Assembly (NCBI GenBank): GCA_900319105.1
Contig: ONND01000007.1
Location: 55,569-119,568 of the forward strand
Reading direction: 5' to 3'
Origin: an uncultured Bacteroidales bacterium
GTDB lineage: Bacteria > Bacteroidota > Bacteroidia > Bacteroidales > Paludibacteraceae
DNA length: 64,000 nucleotides
Position numbers and translations under genes: made by a program. This document shows positions 34,535 to 41,922 of the stretch, piece by piece. The notes beneath the pieces are model-generated. The model had not been told where the DNA came from, did no database searches, and saw nothing but the letters and a program-made list of their open reading frames with translations. Numbering within the stretch: position 1 is the first letter of the stretch; the number at the start of each line of letters is the position of its first letter.

Positions 34535-35707
34535 ATGTTCGACAGCATCGTCAATACCTACCTCGTTACCTTTATCAATGGCGAGGATACGCTCCAGAGC
34601 GAGCGGGTGGCGTATGGTACGGAGCCGATCTATAATGGTCAAACTCCGACCAAGCCTGCCGATGAGCAGCACTCATATGTGTTCGCCGGCTGGGATGCGG
34701 AACTCGTAGCGGTAACAGGTGAAGCTACTTATACGGCTACGTTCACGGTAACGGAGAAGACATATGTCATTACTTGGCTCAATAACGACGGCTCGGAGAT
34801 CGGCCGTGATACCTTGAAATACGGCGCAACGCCTACTCCGGCGGAGGCAACGAAAGAGAACACGGCGGAGTTTACCTATACCTTCACCGGGTGGGATAAG
34901 GCCATCGTTCCGGTGGCAGGCGATGCTACCTATACGGCGCAATACGATAGTGTCCGCAATAAATATACCATTACTTTCTATTTCGATGACGGCAAAACGG
35001 TAATAGAGACGATGGTAGTGGAGTACGGTCAGATGCCGGATCCGACCAAAACACCTTCCAAGATCGCGGAGGAGCATCACTACTATACTTTCAAGGGTTG
35101 GGAACCGGCTCTCGCACCTGTTACGGGTGACGCAAGTTACAAGGCGGTCTTTGATGTAGTTCCTCAGGAGTACCTCATTACTTTTAAGAACTACAATGGT
35201 ATGGTGCTGCAGAAGAAGAACGTGGCGTATGGTACTATTCCGGAATATACAGGCGCAACGCCGACCAAACCGCGTACACAGCAGTATTCCTACACCTTCG
35301 CGGGCTGGTCTCCGGAATTGACCGAGGTATCCGGCGCGGCTACCTATACGGCGCGGTATGAGGAAGTACTGAACCAATACACCATTATCTTCGTCGATGA
35401 GGATGGCACGGAGTTGGAGCGCCAGGAGGTAGAGTATGGTAAGAAACCGGTCTATCAAGGTGAGACACCGGTAAAGGCGGAGGATGAGCAACACACCTAT
35501 ACCTTCGCAGGCTGGACACCGGCTATCGTAGCGGTAACGAAGAATGCCACCTATCGCGCTACCTATACGCCGCATGATAAGTCGCAAGGCCTCTGGGATG
35601 TACAGGATGGCGCAGCCACCTCCACCAAGGTCATTCGCAACGGCACCTTATATATAATACGCGCGGGTAAGACCTACACCACCGATGGTGTCCTGATAGA
35701 ACAATAA
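34535..35707 (+). CDS. C-terminal part of the frameshifted InlB-repeat surface protein
   Basis: 390 aa as read from the first ATG, but the frame is open from about 34460, where it joins the preceding gene. Five more InlB-type repeats follow (e.g. YVFAGWDAELVAVTGEATY, YTFAGWSPELTEVSGAATY), then a C-terminal TKVIRNGTLYIIRAGKTY.., which looks like a T9SS sorting or anchoring end. Without the frameshift the complete protein would be about 1400 aa with eight repeats and its export signal at the far N-terminus; read alone this fragment has no signal peptide and would not be exported. Sequencing error, genuine inactivation and reversible phase variation are all possible. Confidence 0.65.
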   Translation: MFDSIVNTYLVTFINGEDTLQSERVAYGTEPIYNGQTPTKPADEQHSYVFAGWDAELVAVTGEATYTATFTVTEKTYVITWLNNDGSEIGRDTLKYGATPTPAEATKENTAEFTYTFTGWDKAIVPVAGDATYTAQYDSVRNKYTITFYFDDGKTVIETMVVEYGQMPDPTKTPSKIAEEHHYYTFKGWEPALAPVTGDASYKAVFDVVPQEYLITFKNYNGMVLQKKNVAYGTIPEYTGATPTKPRTQQYSYTFAGWSPELTEVSGAATYTARYEEVLNQYTIIFVDEDGTELERQEVEYGKKPVYQGETPVKAEDEQHTYTFAGWTPAIVAVTKNATYRATYTPHDKSQGLWDVQDGAATSTKVIRNGTLYIIRAGKTYTTDGVLIEQ

Positions 35708-35714
35708 CGACAAA

Positions 35715-35742
35715 TAACTGAATACTGACAACTGAATACTAA
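35715..35742 (+). repeat. Heptamer tract (AACTGAA/TACTGAC) after the InlB-repeat gene
   Basis: AACTGAA, TACTGAC, AACTGAA, TACTAAC: four units of 7 with a 14-base super-period. Confidence 0.75.
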
Positions 35743-35875
35743 CAATTTTATAGGTGTCTATCAATAAAATGAACAAAGAAATGAAGAAAACGACAAAGAT
35801 AGTAACTCTAAATTTCATTGTCTCGTAATGTTTAACAGAGCTACATTGCGGTGTGGCTCGCAACATTAGAGACAT

Positions 35876-36121
35876 ATGAGTAAAAGTAGAAAAAGGATTC
35901 CTTCCGGCACATGGACCTTATGTAAATCCAGAAAGAAGGGGAAACAACTTAGTCATCGACGTTTTCGTAGATATGAGCACGTAGCAGTAGCCTCTAAAAG
36001 AGAAGATTCTCTACCATATCGTCAAATCGAACTGACATGTCCTTGGGACTTAGGAGGGGATGGGAAATGGTGCTATTGGGGAATTTTAGATGATGAAATG
36101 AAGCGTTACATGCGCAAGTAG
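35876..36121 (+). CDS. Small basic hypothetical protein (81 aa)
   Basis: MSKSRKRIPSGTWTLCKSRK and GKQLSHRRFRRYEHVAVASK: very basic N-terminal half, then EDSLPYRQIELTCPWDLGGD and aromatic GKWCYWGILDDEMKRYM. Charge suggests nucleic-acid binding. No family recognised. Codon use is less GC-biased than in the housekeeping genes, consistent with the accessory character of this region. It is followed by the PIN-toxin pair, on the same strand, but 81 bases separate them, so it may be transcribed with them. Confidence 0.55.
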   Translation: MSKSRKRIPSGTWTLCKSRKKGKQLSHRRFRRYEHVAVASKREDSLPYRQIELTCPWDLGGDGKWCYWGILDDEMKRYMRK

Positions 36122-36202
36122 AATCAGTAACAAAGCGCACGAATTTTAAATGATTCGCCGATTTATGACAACAAATAAACTAACAACAAAACAAACAACA
36201 AT

Positions 36203-36328
36203 ATGACAGAAAAAGAAGCAAAACAGGGAAAAGAAAATGCACTAAAGAAAGTGCTTAGCAGAACATGGGAGGCCGCTATGAGGCTGAGAGGAAATGTGGT
36301 TGTTAATGATGCAACATTGTTCCTTTGA
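36203..36328 (+). CDS. Mini-antitoxin candidate upstream of PIN toxin (41 aa)
   Basis: MTEKEAKQGKENALKKVLSR..., 41 aa, Lys/Glu-rich helical, ending NVVVNDATLFL with the TGA sharing bases with the ATG of the next gene (TGATG). That overlap and the order small basic/acidic protein then PIN protein are those of VapBC-type pairs. It has no recognisable DNA-binding fold at this length, so the antitoxin assignment rests on context. Too short for standard gene finders and likely missed elsewhere. Confidence 0.55.
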   Translation: MTEKEAKQGKENALKKVLSRTWEAAMRLRGNVVVNDATLFL

Positions 36329-36750
36329 TGCGCTATCTCATAGATACAAATATCTTTGTATATTTGGCAACAGACCCTGAATTGTTGCACAAAGATGTAC
36401 AAGCGATTATCCAAGATCCCGACAATGTCTTGTGCATGAGTATGGAATCAGTTAAGGAATTAATCGTCGCATATCGCCGCAAGGGACTATGGTCAAAGCG
36501 TTGGCATACGTCTGAGGATATTATAAACTCAATAAAAAACGAATACTTCATTGAAGTGCTGATGATTAAGGAAGAACATATGCGCACCTTTGCTCGGTTG
36601 GAAATTAACGAGGCGCAAGGACATACTGATCCTTCTGACCATATGATTATAGCTCATGCTCTTACTGAACATATGCCTATTATATCAAGCGATCGACTCT
36701 TTGCATTTTATAAAAAGCAAGGTTTAGATCTAATTTATAACGACAAATAA
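36328..36750 (+). CDS. PIN-domain ribonuclease, VapC-like toxin
   Basis: 140 aa. PIN fold: MRYLIDTNIFVYLATDPELL with the first acidic ligand Asp6; SMESVKELIVAYRRKG carries the next acidic residue (Glu) near 45; HTDPSDHMIIAHAL near 100 holds the third and fourth; ISSDRLFAFY near the C-terminus. The quartet looks complete, so RNase activity is plausible. Targets of VapC enzymes are usually tRNA or rRNA; not inferable here. ATG at 36328 chosen because it overlaps the antitoxin stop; a TTG one codon upstream is unlikely. Confidence 0.8.
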   Translation: MRYLIDTNIFVYLATDPELLHKDVQAIIQDPDNVLCMSMESVKELIVAYRRKGLWSKRWHTSEDIINSIKNEYFIEVLMIKEEHMRTFARLEINEAQGHTDPSDHMIIAHALTEHMPIISSDRLFAFYKKQGLDLIYNDK

Positions 36751-37246
36751 CAATTATAACGATAGTAAAGAAAAGGAAAAAATTTATTTATGTTTATGTC
36801 TTTTGAGTGCTTAAACTCGCAGAGTTGCGGACTTTCCTTGGGGTCCTCGCAAATTTTAATTTGAGGGGAGAGCGAGAGCATCCGCGTAACTACCCATAAA
36901 ACAAAGTTTTGTGGCGCTTACTAAGGATAGCTCGCGCGAGGGAGTTCACTCACAAGGAGTTTTAAGCAGCAAAGCACATAAGGAGCGAAGCTCAAAAGCA
37001 ATCAAAAGTGTTTTATATGTTTTGTTTCTATCGGTTAGACAACACGCTGCATAGATTTTTGACATTTTTGATTAACTAAAAATAAAAGAAAAAATAAACA
37101 ATTAACAATAATTATTAACCCTCAAAAAATTATTTAAAAAACAAGAAAACAAAAAAAACAATTTTTTATTAACGAAGCCTCAAGGCTTCAAAGTTTAACA
37201 AATTAAACAAAATTAATTTATTTTTTAATTTTTAATTAACAAAATT
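36751..37246. other. Long intergenic region (496 bp) before the big surface protein
   Basis: No gene seen. Module TTTATTTATGTTTATGTC at 36783..36800, then about 200 bases of mixed composition with several short inverted repeats, then GTGTTTTATATGTTTTG at 37009..37025, GATTAACTAAAAA near 37068, and an A-rich run to the start codon. The order matches 1341..1500. Likely the leader of the 37247 gene; no clear -7 box found. Confidence 0.5.
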
Positions 37247-40200
37247 ATGAAAAATCTTTATTCACTCGTGCTGATGGCAACAGCGTTGCTGATTGGCACA
37301 AACGTCTGGGCAACCACGCAGGCTGACATCCAGGATGTCTTCAACAACGGAGGAAACATCACGTTGACCTCCGACGTGGTTGTTACAAGCCCTCTTCAAA
37401 TGTATGCTAAGAAAGCAGAGACAGGTAAAACCGTTAACCTCAATTTAGGTGGTTTCACAATTTCCAACCACGCAGATTTGGGACAGAAGGCTCTTATTGA
37501 ACTCTACAAAGGAACGCTGAACATCACCAATGGACAGATTGCAACGACTGCAAACTGTGAAGCTATCAAGGTGTTTGGTGCCTACGAAGATGTGGCAAAC
37601 TGGTCTATTCTTAACGTTGGCGCAGGCGTTACAGTATCTTCTACATATTCTGGAACTGCTACCTTAAAAGCTAACGCGATTTCCATTTTGGAATTCAAGG
37701 CAAGCTCCTGTACTTATATTAAGAAAGAATATGCAGGTCAAGAACTTAGTGATGAATATGGTTTTAATTCAGTAGATCCTAATGATTATAAGGTTACTTA
37801 TTATGTCTACAAGGATACAGAAGGACAGGCACGGAAAAGTGCTACTGTTTCAGCTGGTAATGCTTTAGTAGATAATGGTACCATTGATTATTCTTCAACT
37901 TTTTACAAAGCAGGAACCACTGTATATAGTTTGAAGGATAGTAAAGGCCGTGGCCCGTATGAGTATGTTAAACTTTCTTCCGAGGCAGCAGCTTTTGGTG
38001 CAAATGTTAATATCTTAGAAGGTGCACTTGTTCATGGTGACAAATATGGTATTAAAATCAACGGTACTATTAAGGCTGATGGTATCAATGTACCGAAAGT
38101 TCATATAGCTAATGGTGCTGAAGTTAAAGCAGATGCAAATGCACCAGAGGCAACGGCTGTATATTCATCCGGTAATGGTGTATTCGTTATTGAGGGCAAT
38201 GTTCATGGTTCCACCGGTGTATATGTAAAGGGTGGTTCTGTTACCGTTGAAGAAGGTGCGACTATCAAATCCGATAATACAGCTGGTGCTGGTATTTCGA
38301 CAACGGGAAAAAGTTCCGGTATTGACGCAGGTGGTAATGCTATCGCTATTGAAGGCAACAATGCAGCTTACACAAGCGAAGGTATTAGCGTACAAATCAA
38401 TGGTGGTGAAATCATTGCCGGTAAGGAAGGATACGCAGTTCAAAACCTGAACAATGAAGCAGCTCAATCCAATCCGAACGCTGTAACGATCTCCGGTGGT
38501 GAGTTCGAAGGTGGCGCAGCCGGTTGTGTTACCATTGACAATACGAAAGGTAATGTTGATGTAGAGTTGGAGGGTGGTACCTTCACAGGTAATATTGAGA
38601 CTCTGATTGCTGCTACCGGTGATGAAGATAAAATCATTCAGGAGGTTGTAGCTCAAGAAGGTGGTCAAGCAACCGTTGTAATTGGTCAAAAAGAAGCTGG
38701 TGACGTAGTTGAGCAACCGGCTACTCCTCAAGAGAAGCAAGACTTTGTATTCGTTAACAATATGTCTAACGACATCGTTAAACTGGATGCTACTACTGCA
38801 AATATCGCAAAGACTCTTCCTACTGGCGAGACCGTAGTTAAATACCTCTCGCTGACCGGTACCGGTGCTTATACTTCTACCGTAACTGTTGAGGCTGGCA
38901 AGACTCTCAAAGTTGGTCAGATCGTTATGAATGCTAACGGCCGTCTGATCGTTGAGGCTGGTGCAACCCTCGTTGTAACCGGTTCTAATGGTATCTTCGC
39001 TGACAATGTTGAGAACCTCGTTCTGGAGACCGAAGAGGGTAACCACTCCAGCTTCCTCCTCCACCCGAGCGTAGCTAACAACCAACACCCGAAAGCAACT
39101 GTTCAGTTCGTTTCGAAATCGTACAATGTCTCTGCTACTGATTATAGAAACCAACGTTTTGGTATTCCAACGATTGGCGCAGTAGAGAGCATTACCGCAG
39201 AATACCAAGGATCTCCTGTACAGACTCGTATCTGGGGCTACTTCAATGGTAGTTGGGATGTTATTGGCGATTTGAATACTGGTTCTACCTTTGATGTTAG
39301 CAAACTGAACCAACCGTTTGCATATTATCAGATGAATAATAAGGCAGCGGATAAAGGTTCTGTTATTACTATGACAGGTAACTTAGTCGGTATTGCTGAT
39401 CCTGAGTTGGAAGTAACTGCTAATAACTGGTCTACATTCACAAATAGCTTTATGGCAGACATGAATGCTGAGCAGATGATGTCCATGTTTGATGGTCATG
39501 ACAATATTGATGCTACTCTGCAAACTTATACTCCGACAAGTGCTAATACTTTTGCTTGGTTCCCGTTCAACTATTCTGACGTTATCGTTGGTTCAGTGGT
39601 TCGTATTGAGCCGATGCAGGCATTCATCATTAAGAACAATGGTGCAGCTGATAAGCTGCAGATGAGCTACAAAAATATGGTATGGAATCCTATGTTCCCG
39701 AGTGAAGCAGTTATGGCTCCCCGTCGTGTAGTAGCTGCTTCTGATCTGACTACCGCTCGTGTTGAGGTTCGTAATGCAGCCGGTGTTTATGACTATGTAA
39801 CGCTTTTGGCTGGTGACCAGTTCACAGCTGAGTATAACAATGGTTACGATGCAGAGAAAATCATGAATAACACCCTTGATCTCTACACCGTAGGTACAAA
39901 GAACCAAGCTACTCTGGCTACCGACGATCTGAACAACACCATTCTTGGTCTGAACTGCGTAGAGGCTGGTACATATACCATCAGTTTCTCCCATATCAAC
40001 GGCGAAGAACTGACTCTTATTGACCACGCTACCGGCGCACAAGTTGCAATGGTTGAGGGCGCTACCTATGAGTTCACCGCAGAGGCTAACAGCACCAACG
40101 ACTATCGTTTCGAGATCGTAAGTGCTGCTAAGATGCCGACTGCTATCGAGAACGCTGAGGCTGTTAAGAGCGCTAAGGGTATCTACACCATCACCGGTCA

Positions 40201-40279
40201 ATACGTAGGTGAGATGAATGTATGGAATACGCTTCCTGCAGGTATCTACGTAGTTAACGGCGAGAAGCTCGTAAAATAA
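37247..40279 (+). CDS. Large secreted beta-helix surface protein with T9SS-type C-terminus
   Basis: 1010 aa. Signal peptide MKNLYSLVLMATALLIGTNV ending at WA. Residues 40-480 look like a right-handed beta-helix (repeated short strands with Asn and Gly turns, e.g. NITNGQIATTANCEAIKV, ISVQINGGEIIAGKEGYAVQ), then Val/Thr-rich segments and a last region with a T9SS type A-like tail (AKGIYTITGQYVGEMNVW, then AGIYVVNGEKLVK). It should be exported by the type IX system to the cell surface; the ligand is unknown. AT-richer composition and looser codon use than the flanking housekeeping genes suggest an accessory gene. A 47-aa companion and a 234-aa secreted protein follow. Confidence 0.78.
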   Translation: MKNLYSLVLMATALLIGTNVWATTQADIQDVFNNGGNITLTSDVVVTSPLQMYAKKAETGKTVNLNLGGFTISNHADLGQKALIELYKGTLNITNGQIATTANCEAIKVFGAYEDVANWSILNVGAGVTVSSTYSGTATLKANAISILEFKASSCTYIKKEYAGQELSDEYGFNSVDPNDYKVTYYVYKDTEGQARKSATVSAGNALVDNGTIDYSSTFYKAGTTVYSLKDSKGRGPYEYVKLSSEAAAFGANVNILEGALVHGDKYGIKINGTIKADGINVPKVHIANGAEVKADANAPEATAVYSSGNGVFVIEGNVHGSTGVYVKGGSVTVEEGATIKSDNTAGAGISTTGKSSGIDAGGNAIAIEGNNAAYTSEGISVQINGGEIIAGKEGYAVQNLNNEAAQSNPNAVTISGGEFEGGAAGCVTIDNTKGNVDVELEGGTFTGNIETLIAATGDEDKIIQEVVAQEGGQATVVIGQKEAGDVVEQPATPQEKQDFVFVNNMSNDIVKLDATTANIAKTLPTGETVVKYLSLTGTGAYTSTVTVEAGKTLKVGQIVMNANGRLIVEAGATLVVTGSNGIFADNVENLVLETEEGNHSSFLLHPSVANNQHPKATVQFVSKSYNVSATDYRNQRFGIPTIGAVESITAEYQGSPVQTRIWGYFNGSWDVIGDLNTGSTFDVSKLNQPFAYYQMNNKAADKGSVITMTGNLVGIADPELEVTANNWSTFTNSFMADMNAEQMMSMFDGHDNIDATLQTYTPTSANTFAWFPFNYSDVIVGSVVRIEPMQAFIIKNNGAADKLQMSYKNMVWNPMFPSEAVMAPRRVVAASDLTTARVEVRNAAGVYDYVTLLAGDQFTAEYNNGYDAEKIMNNTLDLYTVGTKNQATLATDDLNNTILGLNCVEAGTYTISFSHINGEELTLIDHATGAQVAMVEGATYEFTAEANSTNDYRFEIVSAAKMPTAIENAEAVKSAKGIYTITGQYVGEMNVWNTLPAGIYVVNGEKLVK

Positions 40280-40339
40280 GTTTATTCATTAGTCAGTCCC
40301 TGTGCGTGAGCACGGGGCTGGCTAAGATATTTTAAGGCT

Positions 40340-40483
40340 ATGAAAAAGATTTATTTAACTCCTGCAGTAGAGACCTTGGAAATAAACCCGATGGGAGTGT
40401 TGATGGAATCTAACACTGATCCTACGTCTGAACTACACTGGATGCCTGCAAGGAAAAATGATGTTTTTTTAATAAACAATTAA
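40340..40483 (+). CDS. Small peptide downstream of the surface protein (47 aa)
   Basis: MKKIYLTPAVETLEINPMGV.. then LMESNTDPTSELHWMPARKN, 47 codons, 60 bases after the surface gene and 16 bases before the next gene. The opening (MKKxYxxPxxExxEI) is a pattern I associate with short peptides that accompany surface proteins in Prevotella and relatives. No signal peptide. Kept because the spacing and strand fit an operon; the evidence for translation is modest. Confidence 0.45.
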   Translation: MKKIYLTPAVETLEINPMGVLMESNTDPTSELHWMPARKNDVFLINN

Positions 40484-40499
40484 AATCAAAATTTCAAAT

Positions 40500-41204
40500 A
40501 TGAAAAAAATTATGTTATCGTTGCTGGCAATTGCCGCAACAATGAATGTGATGGCAGCTATCAATATTGATGCTAAAGCCAAAATCACTATTTCTGCTAG
40601 TGGAGCAGAATCTTCTTTGATCTTGATCCAATCATCTGATCTGAATGAAGGTTGGAATAACGGTTATTGCGGTGAGATCTATGACCTCAGCGAGTTCCCC
40701 TTGGCATTGTACGTACAATACGGAGGAAAGAATTATGCTTCGTTTGGTACCAAGGATTTGACTTCTAACGATATCGTATTGGCAGCTAAAGACAATGGCG
40801 CATCGGAGTACACGATTACCGTTTCCAATGCAACCAATACCACTCCGCTCAAGTTGATGTTTGGTGCGAAAGAGATTCCTTTTGAGGATGGTACTTACAC
40901 GCTGACCGCTGCTGAGTTGGCTGCTGCTACAAAAGTTGCTTCTGCTGCTGTTAAGGGCATCTGCAACAACTATGACAAACTGCAGATCACAGGTTATGCT
41001 GGTGCGCAGCTTGAAGTGCTCAACTATGCAGACAAAGCTTCTGTGTTTACCGAGACAGTAGCCGGCGACAATGTAGAAATCGACCTCGAAACTAAAGGTT
41101 TGACTGCTAACACGCAATACTTCGTTAAGCTGACCCCTGCCGGTGAAACAGCTAAGGAGTATGTGATCAAGTACAAACCCGCAGTTACTCCTGCTAACCC
41201 CTAA
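40500..41204 (+). CDS. Secreted protein of unknown function (234 aa)
   Basis: Signal peptide MKKIMLSLLAIAATMNVMAA, then beta-rich segments rich in Ala, Thr and Asn (e.g. NIDAKAKITISASGAESSLI, YTITVSNATNTTPLKLMFGA, LTANTQYFVKLTPAGETAKE). The C-terminal strand (FVKLTPAG..YVIKY) looks fibronectin III-like. It lacks a clear T9SS C-terminal domain, so it may be periplasmic or an outer-membrane partner of the large surface protein upstream. No family recognised. Same strand and probably same transcript as the 37247 gene. Confidence 0.6.
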   Translation: MKKIMLSLLAIAATMNVMAAINIDAKAKITISASGAESSLILIQSSDLNEGWNNGYCGEIYDLSEFPLALYVQYGGKNYASFGTKDLTSNDIVLAAKDNGASEYTITVSNATNTTPLKLMFGAKEIPFEDGTYTLTAAELAAATKVASAAVKGICNNYDKLQITGYAGAQLEVLNYADKASVFTETVAGDNVEIDLETKGLTANTQYFVKLTPAGETAKEYVIKYKPAVTPANP

Positions 41205-41330
41205 TTATTAGGGCCAAGCGTGCGTAGTCTTTGAATTAGCCCTGCCTCATGGCGTAAAACCGAGGCGATGACCTTTGACATATTGGATTACCGCAAAAAT
41301 GCACTAAATTTGCATTTTGTTGCTTATTTA

Positions 41331-41362
41331 TTTGCATATATCATTTTTTTGTTGTAATTTTG
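41331..41362 (+). promoter_or_regulatory. Promoter for the membrane-peptide pair
   Basis: TTTG 41331..41334, 20-base spacer, TAATTTTG 41355..41362, about 22 bases before the ATG at 41385. A second TAAATTTG at 41305..41312 is also possible. Confidence 0.65.
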
Positions 41363-41384
41363 CAGCGCAAAATCAAAATGATGT

Positions 41385-41636
41385 ATGCCGGAAAAGAAAT
41401 CTAAAAGCAAAACAACTGAGGTACAGGATTTTGTGCCATCGGGTAAGTCAAGACGTGAGAAATTCAGTAACTATCTTATTGATATTTCTAAATATGTCAT
41501 GACAGGTGTTGTAATAGCATCCTTGTTTAAAGATTTTAGCGACAATCGTCCAATGATTTACCTTGGAGGCTTATTTATTGCTTTCATGGCATTGGGCGCA
41601 GGTTTAGTATTAACAGATAAAAAGAAAGGAAAATAG
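41385..41636 (+). CDS. Small membrane protein (83 aa), possibly DUF6722-like
   Basis: MPEKKSKSKTTEVQDFVPSG then a soluble basic part (KSRREKFSNYLIDISKY) and two hydrophobic segments (VMTGVVIASLFKDF; MIYLGGLFIAFMALGAGLVL). The composition is that of a short two-helix membrane protein; similarity to DUF6722 is recalled only weakly. The next peptide starts one base after its stop, so the two act together. Own promoter and terminator show that this is an independent transcript. Confidence 0.6.
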   Translation: MPEKKSKSKTTEVQDFVPSGKSRREKFSNYLIDISKYVMTGVVIASLFKDFSDNRPMIYLGGLFIAFMALGAGLVLTDKKKGK

Positions 41637-41637
41637 T

Positions 41638-41748
41638 ATGGGTGTTTATTTAGTAGCATTAACAGTTGGAGTTCCGTGTCTAGTATTCCTTCTGTATTGC
41701 CTCACTCCGAAAGGAAAGAGTTGGTTAAAGCATAATAATATGCTCTAA
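41638..41748 (+). CDS. One-helix membrane peptide (36 aa)
   Basis: MGVYLVALTVGVPCLVFLLY then CLTPKGKSWLKHNNML: a single membrane helix with a basic tail. It starts one base after the stop of the 83-aa membrane protein and ends before the terminator at 41814, making a two-gene unit. No homologue recognised. Its size puts it below normal annotation thresholds. Confidence 0.5.
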   Translation: MGVYLVALTVGVPCLVFLLYCLTPKGKSWLKHNNML

Positions 41749-41813
41749 TTTAATTCGAAAGCATCATTACTTTTCTCAGGCGTAGCACACACATCATGTG
41801 TTACGAATGTTTT

Positions 41814-41849
41814 AAGCGGTAATCTAATAAAACGGTTTACCGCTTTTTT
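41814..41849 (+). terminator. Terminator after the membrane-peptide pair
   Basis: AAGCGGTAA (41814..41822) pairs with TTACCGCTT (41837..41845), loop about 14 bases, then TTTTT. Confidence 0.75.
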
Positions 41850-41922
41850 GTCATATTCATTTATTATTCAAAGACCAAGCGCAAATCAACATCAATAATC
41901 CTACCAAAAGAAAGGATATATA

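Noticed and set aside
34456-34535. Programmed ribosomal frameshift site
   Set aside because: There is no slippery heptamer with a downstream pseudoknot, and the offset is better explained by a 2-base gain or 1-base loss in repeat DNA.
38165-39313. 382-codon open frame antisense to the large surface protein
   Set aside because: Shadow of the repetitive coding sequence; no start region or family resemblance.
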